A DNA stretch of 64,000 nt from positions 1-64,000 of the forward strand of contig NZ_DGLI01000037.1 in assembly GCF_002387895.1 (NCBI RefSeq), written 5' to 3'. Source of the stretch: Clostridium sp. UBA4548 (GTDB taxonomy: Bacteria; Bacillota; Clostridia; Clostridiales; Clostridiaceae). Positions within the stretch are counted from its first letter, which is position 1. Each line of letters opens with the position of its first letter. Of this stretch, positions 7,510-15,845 are shown in pieces. The translations under genes and the position numbers were made by a program. The notes beneath the pieces were generated by a model. That model made no database searches. It was not told the DNA's origin and saw only the letters and a program-made list of their open reading frames with translations.

Positions 7510-8832
7510 ATGAAGGGTTTAAAGATAGCAATAATTGGTGGAGGAAGTAGCTATACTCCTGAAATAATTGAGGGATTTATTAAAAGAAGCAAAGAACTTC
7601 CAGTAGAAGAGATACATTTAGTAGATATTAAAAGTGGAGAAAATAAGCTTAATATAGTTGGAAATCTTGCTAGGAGAATGATTGATAAAGTAGGGGCAAA
7701 TATAAAAATAATACTTACCTTTGATAGAAAAACAGCACTAAAGGATGCAGACTTTGTAGTTACACAGTTTAGAGTTGGAGGGCTACAGGCTAGAGCTATG
7801 GACGAAAGATTTCCTTTAAAGTATGGGGTGTTGGGGCAGGAAACTACAGGTCCAGGAGGCTTTGCAAAAGCTCTAAGAACCATACCAGTAATTCTTGAAA
7901 TATGTAAGGATATAGAAGAACTTTGCCCAGAGGCTTGGTTAATAAATTTCACTAATCCTTCGGGGATTATCACAGAAACAGTACTAAAGCATACTAAGAC
8001 AAAGTGTATAGGACTATGTAATGTCCCAATACACATGACCATGAATATAGCTAAAATTCTTGAGGTAGAGCCTAAGGATATATTTATTGATTTTGTGGGG
8101 CTAAATCATCTTTTATGGGGTAAAAAGGTTTGGCATAAAGAACAAGATGTCACATCTAAAATAATTGAAGCATTCTTAGATGGTGAAAGTTTAACAATGA
8201 AAAATATTGCAGATCTAAAGTGGGATGGAGAGTTTTTAAGAGCACTTAACATGATTCCATGTCCTTACCATAGATATTATTATATGACTGACACTCTTGT
8301 TAAAGAAGAAAAACTTTTAGTAGACAGTGGGAAGGGCACCAGAGCAGAGCAGGTGCAAGAAGTAGAAAGGGTTCTCTTTAAGAAATATAGTGATCCAAGT
8401 TTAGATGTAAAACCTAAGGAATTAGAGAAAAGGGGAGGGGCTTATTATTCAGAGGCGGCTGTATCTTTAATAAGCGCTATCTATAATAATAAGAGAGAAG
8501 TTCATGTAGTGAATACAAGGAATAATGGAGCAATTTATCAGGTTCCTGAGGATAGTGTAATTGAAGTAAATTGCTTAATTGACTCAAGAGGAGCCACACC
8601 CTTAAGTTATAAAGAAAGACTTCCAGTAGAAATAAGTGGACTAATTCAACAGGTTAAAAGTTATGAAATTTTAGCAGTTGAAGCAGCAGTTAAAGGGGAT
8701 ATAAATAAGGCATTAATGGCTTTGGTGGCAAATCCGTTAATTCCGTCTGTAGACACTGCAAAAAGCCTTTTAAAAGATCTGTTGGAAATAAATAAGGATT
8801 ACTTACCGCAATTTATGGAGAAGCAGTGGTAA
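7510..8832 (+). CDS. celF: GH4 6-phospho-beta-glycosidase
   Basis: NAD+- and divalent-metal-dependent glycosidase of family GH4 that splits 6-phosphorylated beta-diglycosides through a C3-oxidation mechanism. Visible are the nucleotide-binding loop IIGGGSSYTPE (residues 8-18), the LINFTNPSG strand and metal-ligand candidates Cys170 (GLCNVP) and His200 (GLNHLLWG). Length 440 aa and overall pattern match LicH/CelF/ChbF enzymes. It lies between IIC and IIA genes. Activity on a 6-phospho-glucosyl, -glucosaminyl or GlcNAc-containing disaccharide cannot be told apart from sequence alone; no ChbG-type deacetylase is visible. Confidence 0.92.
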   Translation: MKGLKIAIIGGGSSYTPEIIEGFIKRSKELPVEEIHLVDIKSGENKLNIVGNLARRMIDKVGANIKIILTFDRKTALKDADFVVTQFRVGGLQARAMDERFPLKYGVLGQETTGPGGFAKALRTIPVILEICKDIEELCPEAWLINFTNPSGIITETVLKHTKTKCIGLCNVPIHMTMNIAKILEVEPKDIFIDFVGLNHLLWGKKVWHKEQDVTSKIIEAFLDGESLTMKNIADLKWDGEFLRALNMIPCPYHRYYYMTDTLVKEEKLLVDSGKGTRAEQVQEVERVLFKKYSDPSLDVKPKELEKRGGAYYSEAAVSLISAIYNNKREVHVVNTRNNGAIYQVPEDSVIEVNCLIDSRGATPLSYKERLPVEISGLIQQVKSYEILAVEAAVKGDINKALMALVANPLIPSVDTAKSLLKDLLEINKDYLPQFMEKQW

Positions 8833-8888
8833 ATCTAAATATTTATTAATAAAAATAATTGCTCTATGGATAAAAAGGGGGAATTTTT

Positions 8889-9203
8889 ATGGAGAATGAA
8901 ATTTTTGAAATAATATCTCATGGTGGAAATGCCAGAGCCTTTGCTTTTGAAGCAATGAGGGCAGCTGAAGAGGGAAAAATAAAAGAGGCTGAAGAGTTAC
9001 TAGAGAAAGCAGAAGAAGAATTGAACCTGGCTCATAAGACACAAACAAAGCTTATTCAAATGGAGGTAAATGGAGAAAGTCTTCAAATGTCACTACTCAT
9101 GGTTCATGCTCAAGATCATCTTATGACTGCCCTATCAGAAAAAAGCTTAATTGAGCATATGGTAAAGTTATATAAAATTATTCACAAAAATAATCTTGTA
9201 TAA
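8889..9203 (+). CDS. celC: PTS lactose/cellobiose-family IIA component
   Basis: All-helical trimeric IIA protein that takes phosphate from HPr and gives it to the IIB cysteine. The active segment MVHAQDHLMT places the phospho-histidine at residue 73 and the metal-binding aspartate at residue 76, corresponding to His78/Asp81 of lactose IIA. Length 104 aa is typical. Its separation from IIB and IIC by the GH4 gene is common in these operons. Confidence 0.93.
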   Translation: MENEIFEIISHGGNARAFAFEAMRAAEEGKIKEAEELLEKAEEELNLAHKTQTKLIQMEVNGESLQMSLLMVHAQDHLMTALSEKSLIEHMVKLYKIIHKNNLV

Positions 9204-9333
9204 ATGTAAGGTATGGATTTAATCAGACACTTTATAAGTTATTTCAGTAAAGTTTACTTATAGCTTAACATAGAATTTCCTAGTAAAAATCAAAGCTTTA
9301 TAAATAAGAAAATGGAATTAAGGAGAAGTGTAT

Positions 9334-9621
9334 ATGTGGTCAAAGATGTTGTATGTTGTATTACTGATGGTAATAGTGCTAGCTTCAGTAAAATTTACTA
9401 AAGCTATGATGAAAAAATTTAAGCTTAACAGGTGGATTATAGGTAGTGTAGCACCTTTTGTTTTAATAATTCCATCCTTACTTTTTGATAAAATCCATCC
9501 AGTTGTTTGGAATATATTATCTATTATTTTTTCAGTAATGTGCATTATGTTTTTTGAAATATCTAGAAATCTTCTTGAAGAAGGTAAATATAAGGGTGTA
9601 ATAAAATACAGTAAAAAATAA
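9334..9621 (+). CDS. Small membrane protein in the PTS operon
   Basis: Unrecognised 95-aa protein with three hydrophobic segments (about residues 4-20, 33-50 and 55-72) and a basic C-terminus. ATG at 9334 is preceded by AAGGAG at 9-base spacing; an in-frame GTG at 9328 is too close to that site. It lies between the PTS IIA gene and the regulator on the same strand, so it is probably co-transcribed. Function is unknown. Confidence 0.7.
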   Translation: MWSKMLYVVLLMVIVLASVKFTKAMMKKFKLNRWIIGSVAPFVLIIPSLLFDKIHPVVWNILSIIFSVMCIMFFEISRNLLEEGKYKGVIKYSKK

Positions 9622-9754
9622 TGAAAACAAAGAAAAACACTGAAAAATTTTAGTATTAAAGAATTAAGGATAAAATTCTTCCATTGCAATTTATCATAAA
9701 CACCAACTTGTTTAGCATAGTATGTGGTAGAGAAGAAAACAAGGCGGTAATAAT

Positions 9755-12424
9755 ATGAAGCATTTAGAGATATATAATGCGCTGCAAAGTTTATGCAATA
9801 ATCAGCAAAATGGTAGTGGAAAGGCTAAAGGGTTTACTGCAGAGGAAGTTGCAAAGCTAATGAATATGAAAAGACCAAATGTAGTGAGGGAGTTCGCAAA
9901 ATTAATTAATGAAGGGCTTATGGAAAAGACTACTGGAAGACCTGTACTTTATTATGTAAAAAACTATAATAAACCTTCAGTTGAAAGGACAAATGAAGCT
10001 CTGCTTTTAGAAGACTCAGTGTTTAATTCCATAACTGGTAGAGAGTCAAGTTTAAAGCATTGTATAACTCTTGCTAAAGCAGCAATAATTTATCCACCAA
10101 GGGGGCTCCATTGTCTTATTGCAGGAGAGACGGGAGTTGGAAAGTCCTTTTTTGCAAAAACTATGTTTAAATATGCTTTGCAAACAAGAGTTGTTAAAGA
10201 TAATAATAGATTTTCCGTGTTTAATTGTGCAGATTATGCTAATACTCCCCAACTCTTAGTTTCTCAAATATTTGGAGTTAAGAAGGGAGCCTTTACGGGA
10301 GCCACTGAGGATAGAGAAGGAATCATAGAAAAGGCAAGAGATGGGATTTTGTTCCTGGATGAAGTTCATAGACTTCCACCAGAAGGGCAAGAGATGTTAT
10401 TCACTTTAATGGATGAAGGATATTATTCTCCCTTGGGAAGCACAAAGCAAGTTGCTATTAATTTAATGATAATATGCGCTACCACTGAAAATATAAATTC
10501 TTCATTACTTAGAACTTTCACTAGAAGGATACCAGTAACCATAGCTCTACCACCTCTTAGGGAAAGAAGTATGGAAGAGAGGGTAGAACTAATTCAAACC
10601 TTTTTAGGGGAAGAATCAAAAAGAGTTGGGAAAAAAATTGAAGTTCAAGGAGAAGCTTTAACAGCATTAATTAACTATGATTGTTTTAATAATATAGGAG
10701 AATTGAAAAGTGACATTCAAATTGCTTGTGCTAAGGCTTTTCTTAGAAGTATGTTTTCTCATGGAAACGTAAAAGTTCATATGGAAGATTTCTCACAAAA
10801 GGTAAAAGCTGGACTTTTAAAAGCAAAAAAAGTAAGCAACATGGATAGTAGTCTAAAGTTTTCAAATAACGAGGAACTTACAATGGGAGATATGGAAGAG
10901 AAGTATAAGCTTTCTAAAAATATTTATGAATTCATTGATAGTAGAAGCGAATTCCTCAGATCCTATGGCTTAGAGCAAATAGATATAAAAGGAAAGCTAT
11001 CGGATGAGGTAGAGGATTTTATTAATAGGTATGTGGCAAGCATTAAAGATAAGCATGAGTTTAAAGAAATAAAATCTATAATAGATAATAATATTTATGA
11101 TTTACTAAGTAATTTTATATATGTTGCAGAATATAGATTGAAGAGAAAGATTAAGAGAAATACCTTTATAGGATTATTAATTCATATTGATGCCTTTTTA
11201 AACAGAGCCAAGATAAAAGGTATAATAGAAAATCCTAAAATTGATGAAGTGAGAAAGAAATATCCAGAAGAATTTAAGCTAGCAATGATTCTTGCGGACA
11301 AGCTTCAAGAAAAGTTTAACATTATAGTGCCTTTAGAAGAAATAGGGTTTATTACTATGTTTTTTGCAGCTGATGGAAAGGAAGTTCAAAAAAGAGTTAC
11401 TGTGATATTAGCTATGCACGGCAATAGTACGGCAACTTCTATGGCAGAGGTAGTCAATGAATTGTTAAACACAAATCATGTTATTGGCTTTGATATGCCC
11501 TTGTCAATGAAACCTGAAGATGCACTTCAAGGTATTGAAAAAATTATTATAGAAAACCATGAGGGGATGGGAGTATTACTTATGGTGGATATGGGATCTT
11601 TGAAATTTTTCAATACAATAATAAGAAAAAATACGGGAATAGAAGTAGTTACTGTAGATATGGTGACTACTTCTATGGTAATTGAAGCCACAAGAAAGGC
11701 TATTATGAATAAAGAACTACAACACATTGTGAAAGAATTAAGTCATGGCACTAAAGTAATAGAATGTAAGGCTAAAGAAGAAGTAAAGAAGTCTGTAATT
11801 ATAACTGCTTGCTCTACAGGGGAAGGAACAGCTCAAAAACTCAAGGAATTTATATTCAAAAGTTTTACTGGAGAAAAATATGAAGTAATAAATCTAGGAA
11901 TTAAGGATGGAAAAAAGTTTCAAGAGGCAATAGAACAGCTAAAAAAAGAAGCTAATATTAAAGCTGTAGTGAGTCCATTTAAAATAACCATTCCAGGCAT
12001 AACTTATATACCGATGGATAAATTTTTTAGAGAGTTCATGGATACAGATTTTAAAGATTATATTAGTGATGAGTCTCTTTTAGAAAACATTAAAACTATA
12101 TATAAAGATTACTTAAATTTAAAGGACTCAGAATATATAGTGAATAAACTAATACAACTTATTACTAAGATAAAATATACCTTTGATATACATTTAGACA
12201 GTGAAAAGTTGAATGGCCTTTTAATGCATTGGGGGGCATTAATTCAACGCTTAATAGAAAGAGAAGATACCTATAAATGCAAAAACTTGCAAACTGTATT
12301 GAAAAGGTATGGTGAACTATTCGAAGTCATTAGACGAGAGGTTATGGAGTTAGAAGCTAAAGTCAACATTACTTTTTCAGACGAAGATATAGGAAATATT
12401 ATTGAAATATTGGTAAATATATAG
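9755..12424 (+). CDS. LevR-type sigma-54-dependent PRD transcriptional activator
   Basis: Enhancer-binding activator that works with RpoN and is controlled by PTS phosphorylation. Domains in order: DNA-binding winged helix (about 1-70), AAA+ ATPase (about 95-330) with Walker A GETGVGKS (124-131), the sigma-54-contacting GAFTGA loop (178-183) and Walker B LFLDEVHR, then PRD1 (about 450-545, with LLIHID), an EIIA-mannose-like domain with candidate phospho-histidine 555 (AMHGNS), an EIIB-like domain with Cys686 (ACSTGEG), and PRD2 (about 790-889, with LLMHWG). All LevR/ManR elements are present at 889 aa. It most likely activates the sigma-54 promoter at 5674-5690 by binding the dyad at 5608-5637, with activity tuned by IIB and HPr. 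Confidence 0.95.
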   Translation: MKHLEIYNALQSLCNNQQNGSGKAKGFTAEEVAKLMNMKRPNVVREFAKLINEGLMEKTTGRPVLYYVKNYNKPSVERTNEALLLEDSVFNSITGRESSLKHCITLAKAAIIYPPRGLHCLIAGETGVGKSFFAKTMFKYALQTRVVKDNNRFSVFNCADYANTPQLLVSQIFGVKKGAFTGATEDREGIIEKARDGILFLDEVHRLPPEGQEMLFTLMDEGYYSPLGSTKQVAINLMIICATTENINSSLLRTFTRRIPVTIALPPLRERSMEERVELIQTFLGEESKRVGKKIEVQGEALTALINYDCFNNIGELKSDIQIACAKAFLRSMFSHGNVKVHMEDFSQKVKAGLLKAKKVSNMDSSLKFSNNEELTMGDMEEKYKLSKNIYEFIDSRSEFLRSYGLEQIDIKGKLSDEVEDFINRYVASIKDKHEFKEIKSIIDNNIYDLLSNFIYVAEYRLKRKIKRNTFIGLLIHIDAFLNRAKIKGIIENPKIDEVRKKYPEEFKLAMILADKLQEKFNIIVPLEEIGFITMFFAADGKEVQKRVTVILAMHGNSTATSMAEVVNELLNTNHVIGFDMPLSMKPEDALQGIEKIIIENHEGMGVLLMVDMGSLKFFNTIIRKNTGIEVVTVDMVTTSMVIEATRKAIMNKELQHIVKELSHGTKVIECKAKEEVKKSVIITACSTGEGTAQKLKEFIFKSFTGEKYEVINLGIKDGKKFQEAIEQLKKEANIKAVVSPFKITIPGITYIPMDKFFREFMDTDFKDYISDESLLENIKTIYKDYLNLKDSEYIVNKLIQLITKIKYTFDIHLDSEKLNGLLMHWGALIQRLIEREDTYKCKNLQTVLKRYGELFEVIRREVMELEAKVNITFSDEDIGNIIEILVNI

Positions 12425-12485
12425 GATTGCGGTAAGGCTTCAATGTGTTATCAGAAAATAGAAATATAAAGGAGCTTGGTTTAGT

Positions 12486-13646
12486 ATGGAAAAGTATGCA
12501 GTAGGACTAATGTCAGGTACTTCTTTAGATGGCATAGATGGTGCTTTGGTTAAAATACAAGGAGTAGGTGTGAGCACGAAATTAGAGCTTCTTAATTTTA
12601 TTAATGAAAGAATTCCAGAGAATATTAAGGAAGAAATAAGCAATTGTTGTTTAAAAGAAAAGTCTAATGTTGAACTTATCTGTAGCCTAAATTTTAAGTT
12701 AGGTTATTTGTTTAGCCAAGTAGTAAAAAAGCTTTGTAAAGATGCAAATTTTCCCCAAGATAAATTAGACTTTATTGGGTGTCATGGTCAAACTATATAT
12801 CATATTCCAAGAGGCAATGGGGAAGTAGCAAAATCTACTCTGCAGATTGGAGAGCCAGCGGTAATTACCTATGAAACTGGAGTAACAGTAGTTTCTAATT
12901 TTAGAACCATGGATATGGCAGCTGGTGGACAGGGGGCTCCCCTAGTTCCTTATACTGAATATCTTTTGTATAAGTGTAAAAAGAATAGAGTGCTTCAGAA
13001 TATTGGAGGAATTGGTAATGTTACAGTAATCCCTGCTAACTGCAGTCTTCAGGAGGTCTACGCTTTTGATACAGGACCAGGGAATATGGTTATAGATGAA
13101 GTAGTAAGAAATCTAAAGGGATTACCTTATGATAGAGATGGAAATTTTGCAAAGGATGGAATTGTTAATCAGGGGCTTTTAGAAGAATTATTAGCTATGC
13201 CTTACATTAATATGGAGCCTCCAAAAACTACAGGTCGAGAACTTTTTGGCAAGGAATTTACAAAAAAAATTTTAAGTAGGAATAAAAATATATTGCCTGT
13301 AGACTTCGTAGCTACAGTAACTGCTTTTACAGCTCACTCTATTGTGAAAAACTATAGAAAGTTTATATTTCCAAAGGTGAAGATAGAAGAAGTAATTGTA
13401 GGTGGTGGTGGAAGTTATAATAAAACCCTTATTAGCATGATAAGACAGTTACTGCCAGAGTGTAAGGTTATGATTCAGGAGGATTTAGGGTATTCCTCTG
13501 ATGCAAAGGAGGCTATAGCCTTCGCAATTTTAGCCAATGAAACCTTAAATGGTATTGAAGGGAATATAATTGGTGCTACGGGAGCAAAAGAAAGAGTAGT
13601 TCTAGGAAACATAACTCCAGGGAAAAACTTTTTCAAAGGGAAATAA
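12486..13646 (+). CDS. anmK: Anhydro-N-acetylmuramic acid kinase AnmK
   Basis: Converts 1,6-anhydroMurNAc plus ATP to MurNAc-6-phosphate, opening the anhydro ring in peptidoglycan recycling. The N-terminal GLMSGTSLDGIDGALV motif and the internal FDTGPGNMVID and GGGGSYN motifs of the ASKHA-fold AnmK family are all visible. Length is 386 aa. AAGGAGC lies before the ATG. It follows the activator gene by about 60 bases and precedes murQ, giving the complete route anhydroMurNAc to MurNAc-6-P to GlcNAc-6-P. Its presence inside a PTS/GH4 operon suggests that the imported sugar contains anhydroMurNAc or MurNAc. Confidence 0.95.
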   Translation: MEKYAVGLMSGTSLDGIDGALVKIQGVGVSTKLELLNFINERIPENIKEEISNCCLKEKSNVELICSLNFKLGYLFSQVVKKLCKDANFPQDKLDFIGCHGQTIYHIPRGNGEVAKSTLQIGEPAVITYETGVTVVSNFRTMDMAAGGQGAPLVPYTEYLLYKCKKNRVLQNIGGIGNVTVIPANCSLQEVYAFDTGPGNMVIDEVVRNLKGLPYDRDGNFAKDGIVNQGLLEELLAMPYINMEPPKTTGRELFGKEFTKKILSRNKNILPVDFVATVTAFTAHSIVKNYRKFIFPKVKIEEVIVGGGGSYNKTLISMIRQLLPECKVMIQEDLGYSSDAKEAIAFAILANETLNGIEGNIIGATGAKERVVLGNITPGKNFFKGK

Positions 13647-13714
13647 AATCAGATTATATGTGTGTGGAAAGGCTAGTTTATTAGAAAGTATGACTTTAAA
13701 AGGAGTTATTATCT

Positions 13715-14629
13715 ATGATAATAGAAGATTTAGCTAAACTTACTACTGAGAGTATAAATATTAACACAACAAATATAGATAGGGTTTCAACTTTTCATAT
13801 GATAACCTTAATAAATGAAGAGGATAAAAAGGTAGCCTTAGCTATTGAAAAAGTAAAAGAAGAAATAGCAAAGGCTGTAGATATAATAGCAAAAAAGCTT
13901 ATGGAGGGTGGAAGGTTAATTTATGTAGGAGCAGGCACCAGTGGAAGATTAGGAATATTAGATGCTTCAGAATGTCCTCCAACTTATGGTGTAGAAGAAA
14001 ATCTAGTTATGGGAATTATAGCTGGTGGAAAAAGCGCCATGTTTAAGGCAATTGAGGGGGCAGAGGATAATAGTGAAATGGGTAAGGAAGACCTAATTGA
14101 AATAAAGTTGAATGAAAAAGATGTTGTTTGTGGGATAGCCGCTTCAGGAAGAACTCCGTATGTTATTGGAGCAATGAAATATGGAAGAGAGATAGGTGCA
14201 ACAGTTTTATCTTTAACGATGAATAAGAACAGTGAGATGAATAGGTATGCTGAAGTTTCAATTTCTGTAGAAGTGGGTCCGGAGACCATAATGGGCTCTA
14301 CTAGAATGAAATCAGGAACAGCACAAAAGATGGTGCTTAATATGCTTTCTACAGGAGCTATGATTAAACTGGGAAAAGTATATGGAAACTTAATGGTAGA
14401 TGTTCAACCATCAAATAAAAAATTGATAAAAAGAGCAAAAAGAATAGTAAAACTTGCTACAGGGGCCAGTAATGAAGTTATTGAAAGAATTTTAGAATTA
14501 ACAAAGTACAATGTGAAGGTTACTATTCTAACTATAAAAAGCGGGCTCACTATAGAGGAAACTGAAAAACTCCTAAAAAAACACAGAGGGTATATAGCTA
14601 AGGCATTAGAGGAAATAAACATAAAATAA
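13715..14629 (+). CDS. murQ: N-acetylmuramic acid 6-phosphate etherase MurQ
   Basis: Lyase that cleaves the lactyl ether of MurNAc-6-P to give GlcNAc-6-P and D-lactate. It has a SIS (sugar isomerase) fold with the phosphate-binding loop YVGAGTSGRLGILDASECPP (catalytic Glu in SEC), a second conserved segment KAIEGAEDN, and the GSTRMKSGTAQK loop. Length 304 aa is standard. An AAAGGAG ribosome-binding site precedes the ATG and a terminator follows 60 bases after the stop. It is the last gene of the operon that starts at celA. Confidence 0.96.
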   Translation: MIIEDLAKLTTESININTTNIDRVSTFHMITLINEEDKKVALAIEKVKEEIAKAVDIIAKKLMEGGRLIYVGAGTSGRLGILDASECPPTYGVEENLVMGIIAGGKSAMFKAIEGAEDNSEMGKEDLIEIKLNEKDVVCGIAASGRTPYVIGAMKYGREIGATVLSLTMNKNSEMNRYAEVSISVEVGPETIMGSTRMKSGTAQKMVLNMLSTGAMIKLGKVYGNLMVDVQPSNKKLIKRAKRIVKLATGASNEVIERILELTKYNVKVTILTIKSGLTIEETEKLLKKHRGYIAKALEEINIK

Positions 14630-14687
14630 TATGAGTAGAAACTATAGTAGGATTAAGATGGATTTAAAATATAAGCTTTAAAAGTAT

Positions 14688-14724
14688 TTCTGTAGATTTT
14701 TCTTAGAGTCTACAGAACTTTTTA
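14688..14724 (+). terminator. Terminator after murQ
   Basis: A 9-bp inverted repeat (14688-14696 with 14709-14717) is followed by CTTTTTATG. It closes the PTS-anmK-murQ operon. Confidence 0.75.
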
Positions 14725-14976
14725 TGTTGTCCTATTAGGAGTTAAAACTTTACTAGTTCAACTTAAACGTGTCAAAATTCTACAAAATTAGATATTAGAT
14801 TCTCAAAGTAATATTATTTTTAAATAATATATAAACTAGTAATAAAAAGATACGAAATATATGGTAAGAAGATTAATGATTATTAACTTCATAAGAGTAG
14901 CTCTTAACTTATTGACTAATTAATTCACGCAGAAGAAAGTTAATTGCTATGTTACAAAAGTTAAAATATATAGATA

Positions 14977-15013
14977 AAACCTATCTAGAACCCCCTTCTT
15001 TAGATAGGTTTTA
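14977..15013. terminator. Strong hairpin, terminator-like, in gene-free DNA
   Basis: A perfect 12-bp inverted repeat (14977-14988 with 15002-15013) starts with AAAA and ends with TTTT, so it can terminate in both directions. No gene ends next to it on either side; the 545-base stretch 14630-15175 has no convincing ORF. It may close a small RNA. Confidence 0.55.
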
Positions 15014-15029
15014 GAGAAAAAAACTAAGA

Positions 15030-15066
15030 AAAAGTAGTAAAAACTTTATGTTCTTACTACTTTTTA
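15030..15066. terminator. Second terminator-like hairpin before the comFB-like gene
   Basis: A perfect 12-bp inverted repeat (15030-15041 with 15055-15066) starts in A and ends in T. On the minus strand it lies about 110 bases beyond the end of the ComFB-like gene and may terminate it. Confidence 0.6.
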
Positions 15067-15175
15067 TATTTAAGAAATTACACTTGAAACAGTTAATTAT
15101 TAAATAAATAAAATAGGATGGCAATTCAGGGGAATCAATCTATAAGATTGATAAAATAACTACCTTAAATAAAAT

Positions 15176-15442
15176 TTAGCTATTATGATGTGGATTTTTA
15201 GACACTACCTCAATGGCCTTAACTAGTTCTTTTACAATATCTGTACTAAATTGGATTTCTAGCTCATTTACCTTAGCATATAAATTCCCTGCATTTGTAA
15301 CTACATATATGGGCTTAAGATTATTTAAAGCTATAGCCTTAATATCATCACAACATTTTTCACATTTGCATAGGTTACTATAATCTGGAAGAATCTTTTT
15401 AAGAATATTATCCACTACAATTTCCATATAATTTTTAACCAT
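15176..15442 (-). CDS. ComFB-family protein
   Basis: Small 88-aa protein of the late-competence ComFB family. Signatures are an N-terminal NYMEIVVDNILKKILPDY helix, a cysteine knuckle CKCEKCCDDIKAIALNNL and the PIYVVTNAG strand with YAKVNE. The four clustered cysteines (about 26-32) suggest metal binding. GGAG lies 4 bases before the ATG. No other competence gene is near, so it is a stand-alone copy; its role here is unknown, although members elsewhere have been linked to competence or nucleotide second-messenger binding. Confidence 0.8.
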   Translation of the reverse strand: MVKNYMEIVVDNILKKILPDYSNLCKCEKCCDDIKAIALNNLKPIYVVTNAGNLYAKVNELEIQFSTDIVKELVKAIEVVSKNPHHNS

Positions 15443-15845
15443 TTACTCCATTCACCCCTAGTTTTAATATTTATAGTATTACTAAATCTAATTTCATAAC
15501 TAAAGCTTAAAAAATTAAGATAACTTGTACTTAAATATGTATAATACAGTTTATGTAGATATTTACAAGTTTAATACATAATTACATTAAAATTTAAAAT
15601 AATGAAAACCCTGATAAAACCCCATATAATATGTTAAACATTAAACAAATAAATCCTTTATTTTTATAAAATATTTTTATTGAATAGAAGAATAGTTATG
15701 GTTACATAGAAAGAAGTAAAATCTTAAATTAATCTTAAATTTTGAAAGTTATGTAGAAAAATGTAATAAATCTAATTATAATAGTAAAATGTGGAATAAA
15801 ACTTTCATATATACATTATAAAAAAAGGGGACGGGTGACGAGAAT
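15443..15845. other. AT-rich intergenic region between divergent genes
   Basis: About 400 very AT-rich bases separate the divergent comFB-like and chemoreceptor genes. A short direct repeat (ATCTTAAATT twice near 15720-15740) and a TATAAT at 15777-15782 are visible, but no clear -35 partner, ORF or hairpin. Confidence 0.4.

Noticed and set aside
7551..8042. 163-codon antisense frame over the GH4 gene
   Set aside because: Shadow of celF; Ser/Ile/Leu-rich with no domain pattern.
14869..14931. 20-codon ORF in the murQ-comFB gap
   Set aside because: No ribosome-binding site; the region is more easily read as non-coding.
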